Numbered from the stretch's first letter, positions 1 to 12,892 are shown. The stretch is DNA of 64,000 bases from Rhyacichthys aspro (GCA_036850595.1 CM072166.1:13162758-13226757), one strand, 5' to 3'. Numbers and translations: made by a program. The notes: generated from the letters alone by a model not told the origin.

Positions 1-70
1 GCCAGACTATAACCTCAGCATAAATTATCTCAAGCTACAGTAAGCACTGAGGGTGAGTTATGATGCTTAC

Positions 71-101
71 CAAAGTTTTCCTGGTAAATCTGCTCATTTG
101 C
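71..101 (-). CDS. antxr1-like: antxr-like exon 5 (31-bp micro-exon)
   Basis: A very short exon reading ANEQIYQENFG, with acceptor TTTAAAG and donor GTAAGC, separated from exon 4 by only 91 bp. It matches ASEQIYYENRQG of ANTXR1 and is one codon shorter. The continuation (ALTDG strand) is not present in bases 1-70, so the next exon lies outside the window. Confidence 0.8.
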
Positions 102-3100
102 CTTTAAATAGAATGAACAGTTGTGGTTAAGTTAATCAGGAAATAGCGTTCAATATTCACATTGTGAAACGGAAACAGTAAAACTGTCTTACTCTTTTAA
201 GCCCGAGGTCCATGAATGTGTCACCACCTGGGATCTCTCGTTTCAAAGCATTTAGCCCCTTCTGGATGTCCACTCTGAGAATTAAACGGCACACATTTGG
301 ACTTACATTTTGTTTTGAACTCATTTAATTCATTTTGATTGGCTATATAAAGCTAAAAATTTATGTAATATCTACCTAAGATTTAATTTACCTGTTCTCC
401 GTCAGCTTCATGATGGTGGACGCTCTGGTGGAGAATGTTATAAAGGACATCCTCAGCATGGGACTGGGAATGGGAGGAGGGAAAAACAAGTCATCACACA
501 CACATTTACTCTAGTACTAAAATCCATACAACATGATGCCTAAGAGTGTGACTGCCAAAGATGACATTCAGCACCATTTTGTCCCTAAATATTTCATCAT
601 ACTAGAGCTTTAAACCACTTATCGCTGATGAAACAAATGAATCACTTTAATGTTGTGTTTACAAATGGACAGTTTCTTAGAACACATGAACGCATTGTAC
701 TTTTGGATTATTGGCTTTTAAATAACTAATAAATCATTCAGGAGAAATTTGAAATTATGCCGTCTTTGAGCTTGCGCAACAAAACACCAAAAGACACACA
801 TCTATCTGCATGGGATTTGGGTCTGTTTAGCATTTGAGCCCTGCGTGACAATGACTTACATATTTCTGTTCCAAACATGTCACTGTATCCTCAGTTGTGG
901 CTACGTGTTGTTTGTGTTTATGGGTAAAAATAGAGTTTGAAAACAATTGGAAGCAACTAAATATGCAACACATGTAAGACTATTGGAAAGCTACAATTGT
1001 TTGCAAGATATGCTAAGCTAATGCAGATTTGTATGACTGAAAGCTTGCTGAAAGCTCAACGTTAGTGAGTTATTTTTGCTCTGGTTTTACAAATTACATC
1101 CAGGTGTTTTCTGTGTTGTTAAAATGTTGCCTTTCCCCACACCTACTTCAGTCTTTAGCCTGCAGTGCTACTCTGTGCTACCGCAGCTGGTGATATGAGT
1201 TAAACACCAGCATGCTAACTGAGTGACTTAGCATATGGTCGTGTGTAGCCTTAGGGACACATTTTATTTTACTTCACTGAAGCAACTGCTGTGTAAAATA
1301 TGGGTTTCTCTTCAGAGACCAACATTTTGGTGCTAGAGGAAGCAGAAAAATTGTTTAGAGCCTCGAGACATAGCGCCTACTGACGATTTTCCAAATGTGT
1401 AGCATACAGTAAAAGCTGCAATGCTAGATACTAAATGCTACATTTAGCTACATTGTGAATTTACTCAAGCAATACTCATACCTTTTGAATTTTACTGCCA
1501 AGTGCTCCACAAAGTAATAAATTTCCTCCCAGTGGTTCTTCACACTGCCAGACCTAAAAAAAAAAAAAGACAACAAAGAAATGTAATTAATTTTGTGAAG
1601 TCTTTTTAAAAAAATACACAAGCAAGCTACAGAATAGACAAGAAGTAATAGTAGTGCAGCATAAAAGCAACTAGCTACATGTATTAGCTATTAGCCTAGA
1701 AATAGCTACATGTATAAGCTATTAGCCTAGAAAAATAGTCGAACAGGCATATTTTTTAAGAATAATTTACAACTCCATCTGGAAAGACAGAATATATATT
1801 ATAAAAAATGTCAGTAAAGTAATTTGTGTATGGAGGATTGACTCATTTGTATCAACACTAGCTTATCTTACTGTGTTAACTGAAAAAAGATACATGAGCC
1901 TTAATCAGCTGTGCTACATGTATGAAAAGCTAAAAGGAACGTGTAAAATTAATTAATGGAAATGGGTCTAAAATAATTAACAAGCTCAATATGTAGGTCT
2001 GTAGGCTTTCTGTTATGTTGAAAGTAGGTATAATACGATTTAGCACCCTCCTGGGTCCTGAACAAGCCCCTAAAGGCTAAGGAAATTGGCTCTGGCCTCC
2101 CCAGGGATACCGCCATAAAATTTACATTTATTGAAAAAAAACAACAACCCTGCTTTCATTTCCTTTGGGCAGTTGCTGTATAGGTGTGCGTGACTGTGAC
2201 AATTTTATTGAGTGTAAGCTTTAATGTAAGAGGGGCTAGTGGCATGTGCCCAGTCAGCAGGTCATCCGTTAAGCTAACAAGCGAGCAGGAGAGATGACAC
2301 ATGGGAAATGAGCTAACCGACAGTGGTAAAATTGGAGGCCTGGTAAAAGGATGAACGGGACTTAAGAATAAAGTGCGAGGCTGACTGAATGTTATTCTAG
2401 GTGCTGAGAAACTGATGTAATGGCATTAGACAGACTGGGACTAGCTAGCATGTACATGTTGTTTTACTATAGGATTGTACAATGCAATTATTAGAAGGCC
2501 TGCTTCAGCTTTTAAGTTTTAAATTCTAAAATTATGAACAAGATGTGTATGGCTGGGTGTTAGCACTATTAAAGAATGGTGTGATAATAAAGGCAACCAG
2601 ACTAAATAGAGATTTTAATATCTTAACCTATACCTTTAACCTGATCACACTGTTAGTTGTGTCATGGCTAGACATGATAAACCCAATGTTTAGTTGATCA
2701 TGGCTTCTTTTTGAAGGTCTTTTATTCATAAAACTGTTAGAGGAGACAAAATAAGAGCAACTATACCACTGCAAAGGTGGTCAGGGTAAGTAGTTAGGGT
2801 CTATACTCAAGTAAAAGTATGCCAATATGTCATAATAATCTGACTATAGTTTAACACTCCCGTAATCTGCTCTTGTACATATTAATAAATGTGTCCTAAT
2901 AAAAAGATCCACACAGCCTGGACAAAGGTGCAAGGTTTTACGCACTATTCCCTTTCCAGATTTTTGAGAGCTCCTGAACATTTACTCTCTTTACATTTCA
3001 GGGCAAATTGGCAACGGTAAATAAACAGAAACACTCACACTTTCCCGCAGCCAACCCCAATGACACACAGCCTGCGTTTGAGTGGCCACAGAGCACAGAT

Positions 3101-5777
3101 GCAGTGCACTTATGAACCACAGGTCTGTAATCCTTCCAGAGCACCTTCTACATAACTTTGTGTTGATTAAGAGAATATAAGTGAACATCAAGTGTACGAC
3201 TAGTGTAGTATATGAAGCATTCCGTGCTCTCAATAGTTTTACAGGATTTCCTGACCATACAAAGAATTAGCCTGGTACCTGTCGATTCAAGCTGGATTTC
3301 CAAGTGGTGGAACAAATGGACGCAGATTAAACTACCTCTCATTGCAATTGGATAGATTTACAGCCAATCAGAATTCGGGGGGCAGTATGAACATATGCAA
3401 AATAAACTGCCTCTGGACCAATGCAAGACATAAATATAGAGCCGCTTTAAGATAACTAGCTTTGATTGGTCAGGTAGGATTGATTTTAGAAAAAAAAAAA
3501 GTTTGAATGAAAGGGGTTGCGGACCCACTTATCTTCACTATAAAGTTAACGGTTAAGGCTGGTTAGGACAGTAACCTTGCGCTCTCCAGATGAGATCAGA
3601 AATTATGTCTAGTATGCATTGTCCACAAGGGCATTTAGCTATCAAGACCTTCTTGATGTGAGACAACAGACAACAGCAAGTTACTTTCCAGCTCTTACCC
3701 TCTAAATGACTTTATACAATATCATGGAAATAAATGTGTTTTTCTTCTATTTAGTGTCAGATGTTATACCCCATAGTGTTTTGTGCACTCTTGGCAGTAG
3801 ATGGAGTAATTGTTTGGCCAGGCAAGGGGGGTTCACAAGGCCTGAGATCCAGAGAATACCAGGGATTTTCCCCATACATGTTCTTTTTTTGAAACTCACT
3901 CTTCTGCCAAACCACTGGAGTTCTTACATAAAAAACACAACCTTAAACATGAACTTATAAAACTGCTGACATTGGTGATTTTACTTGATTTATGCATTGG
4001 TTGTTGCATAAAGATGCGACTAACCTACCCCAAAGTTGTTGTATACTTTTTACAAGAGGCTAATAGAGTTGTCCATCTGTGATTACTTTTGCAGATGCTG
4101 AGGTTTTCCAATCCTCTGAACCCGTAACAAACAAAAACAGTCCGGCAATTTGCAGCGTAAGCACAGAAATGTTGCAAATACAGCCAGCTTTTAACATCCC
4201 TAGAAGATTAATGACTTGGAAGACGGTAAGTTTTTTTGTTTTGTTTGCCAGTGTTTTATCAAAACCCTCCAAACATTTAACTTGTTGTCCAGCAGAAGAC
4301 CGAAGTGTTTCTTCAGCGCTGTTGGTCTGATGGCCTGACTTGTTTCTTACCATCAAATCTTGACATTCCTCTACGGCTGACTAAGCAAAGAAAGAGGACA
4401 AGACCTTACAAGCTAAACATACTCCTCCCGGAATTAAAAAAGAAAAAAAAAGTCTGAGGTGAAGGAAGAGAGGTGCCTAAGTTGAATGTGCAGCGCAAAC
4501 AGAAATAGTCGCATGAGAATTGCAGATGAACGGCCTTAACCCTGACCAAACGAGCGTAGCCAAGTTCTTGTGCGGATTGTTCCATTACAGCAACAGAGGG
4601 GCGGATAAACATAAAGTCTGGTCAAACTTGCAGGCATGTCGAAGTGTGGGGGTAACTTTGGCGTGTTTATTTAGCATTGGGGTGAATCTAAGGACTCTTG
4701 CCTTCGGTTTTTCACTTGCTTATCTTCTTTTTTTGAACCACAATGGCCCTTGTTTGCATTGGAACCGTCCAGTTGTCTGTGGTGGCTGCAATCGTGGGAC
4801 CGAGGCCTAGCTTGCACTTTTATTCACCTGTGCAAACAGCACTAGCAAAAGGAAGTGGGGCATTTTATTCAGCGATTTGTCATGAAAACATTTAATGTGG
4901 TACGTTTTCCCCACTTGGCGCTTTGATCTTATTTTAAAAGTCTGAGCTGAGGCCTCAGTTGAAGTGTAGTGGTTTGGGGTTTGAACGCAGAGAATGGGAG
5001 GTGAAGGGGTGTAGATGTGCCAACAAACTGTTTGAAGTTAAGCAGTGTTATGTCATTGCAAATGGTCAAACTTGAGTGAGTGGACAGATTATCTCAGGGA
5101 CAAAATGAAGAACATCTGGCTGGCGGTCTGCCATTCAAAGGATGAAAGCAAAAGAAACCAAACAAAAGACATGGAAGCGGGCTTATCACTGAGTTTGTAT
5201 TGCTAAGGGCTGGAAGTGAGTTAATGTGTTGGCTTTAGCGTAATGGAGTCTTGCCAGAGGAAATATTGTGACGATTTGATGACAACGGCAAGGCCAATCA
5301 CACAGTGTCACAGAGTCACAACAACTTTTTTAAAGTCACTAGACAACCAGAGCAAAGTTCAAAATCAGTCTATGAGCAGTTAACCTTTACTTTTCACATG
5401 GTCACTACACATTCAATAAACTGTCAAGAAAAGTGCCCATGACAACACTTTTCCTTGGGTAAAATATGGCATATGCTGATGAAATGAGTCAATAACACCA
5501 AATCAAAACAAGATGGAGTTGACACAGGGTAAACTTTCCCTTAAGTCTATTAAACAACAAAAGGAAACTAGATTAGGAAAAAACACACTTGGAATGGAGT
5601 ATATTTGGCAACTTACTACAGGGGTGAGTTGAGGTAAGTAAATGTGTGCGCAATGAAAAGAGTAGACCTCCTTAAAACACATGGTACTAGGCTATTTTTA
5701 TTAAGAATTTTGTACATACCTCCTCAATCCCAGAATTAAGGCCACCTGTGGCCATTAACTGGCCAAGTACTGAATGC

Positions 5778-5818
<41 letters not shown>

Positions 5819-5824
5819 TATCCC

Positions 5825-5855
<31 letters not shown>

Positions 5856-8577
5856 ATATATATATATGTATTTGAAGGTGGGAGGAAGCCGAGATCCCGG
5901 AGAGAACCCACGGTGACACGGGAGGACATATATATATAGGCTATAATTTAAAGTAATTCAAGGTAAACTCCGCTACGCACCCCCAAAAAAAAAATCACAC
6001 CCCACCCAGGAATACATTTGACAATTCAAGTTTATCCAGTGAGGTTAAAGAGAAATTACCCAAAATGTATTTGGGAGAAAATGGTTAAATTGTCTAGTAA
6101 CATTCTGTAATAGGAATGATCTGTTTTGGTCAATCAAATGTTCACATGGTGCCTGGTCTCCAGTTTTACATTGAAAGCTGGTTGAAATTTGAACTAATAT
6201 AGATGTTTTGCACACATCGTTTGCCTTTCTGCAGCATGTGTTTGGGTAACATTCAGCCCTGCGGTTCACTGTCCAAGAAGCTGTCAACAATGGGAAATGA
6301 TATGCATCATTAGCAATGTGCTGTTCAACGATGCTAAACAGACCGTGGCAGGAGGAGGCAGGAATTTCTTAGATGTCCCCCTGGGTCTGGGAGGACCTAA
6401 AGAATCAAAACATCTTTAATCATTTTAAATAACGACCCTTTTCTGCTGAATATGACAGAAATGGTTGCATTTGCAAAAAGATGAGTCCAATTGTTTTGTC
6501 AGAGAAATTGTGTTTGGATCATAAACTATGATAACCAACTATGACACATGGTCTTAACAAAAATAAGTTGTTCGGGGATTTTTTAATAGATTCCTTGTAA
6601 GTCAATACAAGAATGTTTTAGGTTGTTTCCATCTATGCTTCCTCATTTCCTGTCAACACAAGCCTGTTGTCTTTGCTCCAAAAAAGGACCAACAACTAGT
6701 ACAAAAACATTGCAGGAAATGTTTCAATTGAGGCATACAAGGAAATCAAGAGGTCATGTGCGATGTTGACCCTTCTGTCTTTTATGCACCCATGTCTATC
6801 TGCTAAATATCTGAACCAAAACTACCCAGCATGCTCTTCTCTAGCAGAGGGCATGACGCCATGTGGGAAAAAGCTGCATGGGTCTTTAGGATTAGCAGGC
6901 CTCAGCGCTGTTCTCACGGTTTAAAGTGTTGAAAAATTCCCAACAGCACCTCAAAAGGCTGTCTGCCATTCCAGCTGGTCCTACCCACACCACCCTGACG
7001 CTGCAGCCAATGATGGCGCTCCAATTTAACTGACTGGGCACAAGGCTTTGTTTGTTTAAAACCACTAACCTACTTTTACAGTCTTCGCAGAAGTCGAAGT
7101 CCTTACTGCTTGATTGCTGAGCTAATTCTACATGTCTTTTCCAAAACCGAGGAATTGTTTGACAAAAAGCTGGATAACTAACTGGTGGAAAGGAATGTGC
7201 ACTGTGTTACAAATGATACTGAATTTTCCATCCTTTTTACCATCTGTAAATAAACTTTTTCCGAAGCTGTCATGCATCTGAGACAGGCAGGAGGATTGCA
7301 TTAGTGCTCAAGTGGCACTACAACTCTTTAAAACCTCTTTTTGTCCCTCAAGCAATAAACAGCTTGCAAGAGATTTTTCCCCCGCTTCAAACACCAAAGC
7401 AAAAAGTTTCAGACAAATGGCAGGCATAGCATGGGTGTCATTCCATAACTACGATGTATTCCACACTGGGACACTGGAAATATTTATGGACTACAGCTGC
7501 AGTTTGGGTTTTAGTTAACCTGCCAAAATCAGAATCATCTAAGCAGCAACTAGCTTCAAAATTCACAAATTGTGGAGACACAAGATGGTTGAGGCAAATG
7601 ACAAATGACTGACTACATGTGTTTAATGTCAGTTCCTGGGTAGAGGGCATTAGGGACTGGCTCAACATGTGACAGTTTTTCTAATAGGAACAAATTAGTG
7701 CTACATAAGCTAAAGGCTACATGCTAAAAGTAACTGAGAAGTGTTATGCTGGAAAAGCATAGTGTACTATTATAGTTTGTGTGCTCAGGGTTTATTCACC
7801 ACATGTTGGTGAAATGTCTTTGATGTGATGTGCTGTGTGCTGTTAGTGAGTGGATAGGAGATGTGAGTGAGTGGCTCAGTGTTCAGTGGCCTAAAATTTA
7901 TTATACATTACATATATAATTATGTATTTAGTCGAGAAGGGTAATCATCCCCCATAGTAAGTAGCCTATTTAAACATGCTAGCTAACCTGCTAACTTAAG
8001 AAACTAACTTAAATTATGGCTAACATGCTAAACCATACATTGGTTGCAAATGTATCCTTTGATTTTGCACTACATCTGATGTGTTTCTCATCAACCATAT
8101 ACACAACAAGGGATTTATATTGTCTAAAATGACTTTACTGGTTTCCTTTTCTCTCTTGTCAAAAAGGAATTGGAAAAAACACTGCTATCATTGTCAAAAT
8201 GCGTATGCAGTTATTATGGAATGCCAATCACATCACAGCAACAATCACATAGTGTACTTTAGGCTATTTAATGACATTGCATTCTCTCCAAATCTATAAC
8301 CTAATCTATAATTTAACAGAATCAGTTTAATTCATAATTTATTGGGTGTATGGATGAGCAAACATTCTCTGTAAAATGGGTCCTTTTTTGTACAAAGCCT
8401 GGTGGACTAATCAGAACCATTTATCTTAAATGAGAAAGGCTTCATCTCAGGAGTCACCAACCCTTTTGAAACTGAGAGCTACTTCAAGGGTACTGAGTAA
8501 TACGAAGGGCTACCATTCTGATACGCACTTCTCAAATAACAAAGTTGTATGCTTTACCTTTAATTATATATTTATAT

Positions 8578-8608
<31 letters not shown>

Positions 8609-11606
8609 TATTATTTTTTTTTTTTTTTTAAACTTTACCGCAGGCACCGTGTTGGTTACCCCAGCTTTATCTAATGCTTGGTTCTTCTGATTTGTTGTAT
8701 GTCTATCTGTATCCAGAGGTTTATTCTGCTTCCATTGGTGCTGGTCCCTGCAAATACAACTCAAACCTACAGAGACCAAACTAATTCTTTGTGCAGAATA
8801 GAAAAAGAATATGAATGGCTAATCATGCTAAGCTGCAGACGAAGAGTCTTTTCCCATATCTTGAGACCCTTATTATAGAAAAAGAACAAATTACCATGTC
8901 ACCTGTTTGTCTTCACATATTTATGGCAGTCTCTACATATGGTCCATATGAACTATAGCCCTAGCATTTCTTCCAAATAAAACAGCATGCTGTGACACGC
9001 CTGTCCTGAGTCAGCAAATCCACATCCTACTATGTCCATATGCAGCAGAACTATAGGGTTTAAAGGCATACATTTAGTGAGCCCGCAGCTTAAGCCTAGA
9101 AAAATGAGAATGTAGGTCAAAAAATGTAAAGTCAAGTCTGGGAAGTTTTCAGGATGGCTTGCTAGCACTATGCTTTCGAATTTTGGCAGAGAATTTGTTG
9201 AATTTTAAGTCATATTTTGAGAAGTCTTTTTGTTTTTTAATTCAAAGTCTTTTTGTTTTTTCAAAAGACTCACCAATCCATATATAATTGGGCCTAGATG
9301 AATGGGCTAGGTAGCTAACACATATATTCTTTACAGATGGAGCCATGCCTATTCATCCCTTTGACTTACTCCTATTCCATTTATACCTTTAAGCAATACC
9401 CTTAATACCATTAGGCCTTAAACAAATTGACTAGCTAGGTAATATACCTACATTCTTCATAGATGTAGCAGTGCCTATTCATCCCTTCAACTTTAGAGGC
9501 TCAAATGATCCTTTCCTACATGTTTGAACTGTGACGTAACATTATGAGCTCTTGACTGCTATAAAACCCTTTGGAGTTCACTTTATGAGCAAACGCAGAA
9601 GGCTATCTTCTCCCAAGCTAGGCTAAGCTTAACATTTTTTCCCATTCACCAAACAACAATCCCATCTGCAGTCTGCGTCTGCAAACTAAATATACTTTAC
9701 ATAATACCGAACTAAACCAGATGACTGTTTCACCATTTGCATCATAGATTCCATGATACTAAAGCCACAAAGAGGGTTGCAGAATCAACCAGAGTCAATG
9801 TAAAACGTTGACTGGACAGAACGCACAGCAGATTACATCATCGGTTATAGATACAGCAGTTTAAACCAATAGGTAGAAGCTATTAATTGACTTCATGTGT
9901 TGCAAGACTGACAGCCCTCCCTAATTCGCATGCACAGCTTCAAAAATCTATAGAAGCTGCTAATAAATTATAGTCTATAAGCATTAAGCTCTTTAGTTGA
10001 GTTGTCTGCTCTCAGCATGCTAACACCCTTCTCAAACATGCCTTTATATTTTCCATATGCCTAGTCCACAGCACAGAGTTTGGGCTGTTTCCCATAAAAC
10101 CGTCCCCGGCTGGAGGGACAGAGCTGTGGGGTGGCTGTAGGTGGGCTGAGACAGATCTCTAATGAGCTTCCTCCTCTTTAAAGTCCAGAGCTGATGTCTA
10201 AGCCTTGTTACTCACCCCCTGAGTGGGCACCGGCAATGCTCACAGACAAGCTAACAATAGCAGCAGAGGGTTAAAAAAAAAAAGATGTCTCATTATTTGA
10301 AGCATGTGTCAGTGTTTACTTCACAGAGCAGGCCAAATTCAGCTCAACATCTGGGGAGCAGCCCTATTTCTTGAGTCCAGTTTAAATGCCAGCAAACATG
10401 TTCAAGGCTCTGTCAAGTTCTGTGAATAAAGCAAGACATTTACACTGCTTTAAGTTTTACTGGAGCCCTCACTGTGAAATGTCCATGCCTGTAGCTTTGA
10501 TCAAAGTAGAACAAAAAACCCAGCCTTCCAAACACACTGCAACAAATTTTCCATAAAAGCAGCTACTTCCTGTCCAAGCTTGTCCAACCCTCCTCCCCAT
10601 TGACTAAAAGATTCAATTCAGCAAATACTTTACTGTAAATACAGTTGGCTTTAACTAGGCAAACCCAGGTTGCAATTAAGTTGTGTTTTGCTCACAGTAA
10701 AGGGCCTTATTATGGTGTAAACAGATTGTCCACTGATTGACCTCAGCAGCAATGGCAGCAATTATATTCCCATTTAAAGTGGATCCATCTTGAACACAAC
10801 AGTAATTTTGTATCAGCAGAGAAGTAGGCCATGCATTCCCTTTCTTTGGCTTTTTATTTTCTACAGCTTCCAAAGGCCAGGACAAAAATTCTAAGACCAC
10901 AGGATTTTTCCTATGTGGGCGTACACAGGGAGAATGAAAGAGTGAAGTAAGTAGAGCTATGTTTCTGTGACCAGCAAACTGAGAGCTGGCTATTAGAATA
11001 TTAAAATAAAATCAAATTTAAAAAATGTAGCTAGTTGCAAAGTCTTTAAAAACAAAACACTGAAATTAAAACGGGACAAAGACACAATTAATGCAACATC
11101 GAAGCTGTCTTTTTGCTTATTCAGCAAACTGTACACTGACTGTCCAACGTCATCACGCACACGCACGCACATGCAAAGGTATGCGCACGCACGGCTAGCG
11201 GCGGCAAACCTGAAACTCTTTGAAGTGAAAATTTAAAAACTCTTTATTATTTTTACACCAAATTACGTCGTTTAACACAACTTACAGGTACGAAGACACA
11301 ACAAAAACTGTAAGGAAATATGCTAAAACCATAGCTAGCATCATAAAACGAACAATTACATGTTTTGTCAATGTAAATATTGCTGTTGTTATTGCTGAAA
11401 CGACTTAAAAGCTAGAAAAAAAAATGCTAAGCTAATACCACTTACTTATCCAACACAAAGTAGAGGTCAAACGCTCCCTGACATGAACTTTCCTCCTCCT
11501 CCTCCTCGTCTTGCAGCTCCGGCTCGGCTCTTGCGGATGAAGAAGAGAGAAAAAATAATCCCAACAACGCAAAAAGTAAAGGTACACTCAACAAAACCTT
11601 CGCCAT
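71..11606 (-). CDS. antxr1-like: Anthrax toxin receptor family gene (antxr1/antxrl-like), exons 1-5, 3' part outside window
   Basis: A type I membrane receptor with an extracellular von Willebrand A domain. ANTXR proteins bind collagen and other matrix ligands through a metal-dependent adhesion site (family knowledge). Exons assembled from the minus strand are 11446-11606, 1482-1553, 392-463, 193-274 and 71-101. All junctions are GT/AG and the reading frame is kept throughout. The joined product starts with a hydrophobic signal peptide and an acidic stretch, then the start of the VWA domain. Visible MIDAS residues are the D-x-S-G-S of LDKSGSV (exons 1-2) and the T of PGGDTFM (exon 4). LRMSFITFSTR and HWEEIYYFVEHLA are close to human ANTXR1. 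Introns are about 9.9 kb, 1.0 kb, 117 bp and 91 bp. The rest of the VWA domain, the transmembrane segment and the tail must lie left of base 71. The family is certain; the paralogue is not. Synteny with human ANTXRL beside RBP3/GDF2/GDF10 favours that lineage. Confidence 0.9.
193..274 (-). CDS. antxr1-like: antxr-like exon 4: VWA MIDAS threonine
   Basis: An 82-bp exon with acceptor TTCTCAG and donor GTAAGA. It reads VDIQKGLNALKREIPGGDTF followed by MDLGLKR. The GGDT threonine corresponds to the third metal-coordinating residue of the ANTXR MIDAS. Human ANTXR1 has a matching segment, QKVLPGGDTYMHEGFER. The exon ends exactly on a codon boundary. Confidence 0.88.
392..463 (-). CDS. antxr1-like: antxr-like exon 3: second VWA strand
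   Basis: A 72-bp exon with acceptor CCCATTCCCAG and donor GTAAAT. Translation gives PMLRMSFITFSTR then ASTIMKLTENR, aligning without gaps to [20 protein letters not shown] of human ANTXR1. It begins by completing a serine codon from exon 2 and ends in phase 2 within an arginine codon. Confidence 0.9.
1482..1553 (-). CDS. antxr1-like: antxr-like exon 2: MIDAS loop and first VWA helix
   Basis: A 72-bp exon with an AG acceptor at 1554-1555 and donor GTATGAG. It completes the lysine codon split by intron 1 and reads SGSVKNHWEEIYYFVEHLA followed by VKFK. Human ANTXR1 has SGSVLHHWNEIYYFVEQLA at this place, in an exon I recall as the same size. It carries the two serines of the metal-binding DxSxS motif. 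The acceptor is preceded by an oligo-T tract. Confidence 0.9.
1672..1733. repeat. 31-bp tandem duplication
   Basis: Two nearly identical 31-bp units, 1672-1702 and 1703-1733, each containing TAGCTACATGTA and AGCTATTAGCCTAGAAA. They differ at one or two bases, so the duplication looks recent. It lies in antxr intron 1, about 120 bp upstream of the exon 2 acceptor. Confidence 0.8.
5779..5869. repeat. (AT)n microsatellite, two arrays
   Basis: Two AT dinucleotide arrays separated by a short non-AT spacer (CTATCCC). The arrays produce artefactual tyrosine/isoleucine reading frames on both strands. The sequence is self-complementary and could extrude or slip. Confidence 0.95.
5873..5935 (+). repeat. 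Fragment of a common fish interspersed repeat
   Basis: The stretch GGAGGAAGCCGAGATCCCGG, continuing GAGAGAACCCACGGTGACACG, resembles a widespread fish repeat whose consensus I remember as a 'gggaggaagccggagaaccc' block followed by a 'gagaacatgcaaactcc' block. It sits directly against the AT array. Related pieces occur near 24750, 39530, 46740 and 62160. The family name is not assigned. Confidence 0.5.
8445..8560 (+). repeat. Probable teleost interspersed repeat
   Basis: The segment with GTCACCAACCCTTTTGAAAC, then GAGAGCTACTTCAAGGGTACTG and GAAGGGCTACC, closely resembles a repeat I recall as abundant in many fish genomes. It is interrupted by the AT/ATCT microsatellite just downstream. The class is not assigned. 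Confidence 0.5.
8564..8630. repeat. AT/ATCT microsatellite ending in an oligo-T tract
   Basis: Alternating TATATA and TATATC units followed by about 18 T residues. A simple repeat with no coding potential despite open frames through it. Confidence 0.9.
11446..11606 (-). CDS. antxr1-like: antxr-like exon 1: signal peptide and start of VWA domain
   Basis: The ATG at 11606 sits in a good initiation context (AACCATGG). It is followed by MAKVLLSVPLLFALLGLFFL, a clear signal peptide, then SSSSARA as a likely cleavage region, a run of glutamates, and CQGAFDLYFVLD, which matches the first VWA strand of ANTXR proteins. The donor GTAAGT directly follows GAT AA, so the intron is in phase 2. A longer reading frame starting at 11718 overlaps this exon in another frame and is spurious. 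Confidence 0.88.
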
Positions 11607-12892
11607 GGTTGACTTTGGGGGAAAACTGTACTCCTGTTTGAGTCAAAAATGTAAAAAGGAGTGTCTTTTTAGTGGATGAGATGCGGATGTAGACAAAGGA
11701 TGCAGACGATGCTTCCACGTCTTTCTTGCTAGAGCTTAGCTAGCGAACATGACAACCCGTGTCCAAGTCAGTGCAAATAAGCTTTTTATTACATTATATA
11801 AAGAAAAACCGGAAAAAACATAAAAAAGTTAAGGTAGTTCACTCAAGGTTATACAAAAAGCTCTTGAAGAAAACAAATCCAAACACCGGCTTGTATATGG
11901 TAAGGTAAAAATGAGCACTTGAGCAAGAAAATGCATCAAAGTTTCCGTCAAAGTGTCACAACTGGTTTAGGTCTGAGAAAGTCAAATGAAGCTGTGTAAA
12001 GCAGAGAAGCATTGGCGCTAGAGGAACTGGGAGCCCGGGGGAAAGACTTGGCTGAAATGGTCCAGGTATCGTATTTCAGCATGAGGAGGAGAGAAGGACG
12101 AAAAAATGGGTCAAGCCAAGATCCCTTTTTTACGCCTCCCTCACAAGGCAGACAGACTGGTGTTTCTTAGGAATGATGAGCTATGTGAACTGCTAATGAC
12201 GACTGTCAAAGTCAATATACTGCACAGACTACACTGTAAAAACAATTCTAATATTTTCACACATTGTTTACTATGTGCTAAGAAATGTTTAGTTTAATTT
12301 GCTAAAGATCTATATATTTGGGTCTTCCTGCAGGACCAAGGCTTATTTGTGTTGCTCCCCATTTGACACAGTGCAGAAATGCTTTACTTAACTGATCACA
12401 GGTCATTCTGTACTAACACTTACATTTCAGTCAGCTTTAGCTTTAAATCATGACCAAGACACATTCATGTTTAACATTTTGACTTTTTATTGTATCCCAC
12501 TGGAATAGATACAACTTGTATAGATAGACAATACATTGAGTGCATACTGAACATACAGTTCACATTATAGACAAAGAGTCTGTTTTGGAGAAATACGTTC
12601 ATTTTATTCAGGGGTCTTAATTTAAAATAAGAAATAACAAAATATGTCTAAGAGCATATTTAAAAATGTATGTCTCTTCAGTTTTTAAGGGGACTTTTCT
12701 TTTTTTATGACAAATAACATGTGCAGTTCTACTGTAATTTCTATTGTAGAACCTTTACACCTTCAATACAAACTGGCTGAAAGGCTTAGATATTATGTAA
12801 CTTTACAGTGTTGTTTGTGTGTAACTATTCACTTCTCAAGTCTAAAGTCTAATTCCTGAAACAATTTGGATGCCATTGCAAATATAACCCCT
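11607..12892. other. Intergenic: antxr promoter side and rbp3 gene 2 3' UTR
   Basis: The 1.29 kb between the antxr ATG and the rbp3 gene 2 stop. The right part should be the 3' UTR of rbp3 gene 2. Complements of AATAAA at 12603-12608 and 12486-12491 are candidate polyadenylation signals on the minus strand. The left part should hold the 5' UTR and promoter of antxr. No coding sequence recognised. Confidence 0.6.

Larger units (their letters stand above)
1554..11445 (-). other. Large first intron of the antxr-like gene
   Basis: About 9.9 kb between exons 1 and 2 with no coding exon that I can support. It holds two AT-rich microsatellites, short tandem duplications (1672-1733, 9218-9262, 9315-9492), an interspersed-repeat piece near 8445-8560 and a repeat fragment at 5873-5935. 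Many small reading frames here are low-complexity or lack splice and protein support. Long first introns often carry regulatory DNA, but I see no clear element. Confidence 0.75.

Noticed and set aside
5687..5939. Two opposite-strand frames rich in YIYI repeats
   Set aside because: They are translations of the AT dinucleotide microsatellite.
11467..11718. Minus-strand 83-codon open frame across antxr exon 1
   Set aside because: It overlaps the signal-peptide exon in a different frame, has no family similarity, and the overlapping frame gives a clear ANTXR N-terminus with a donor site.
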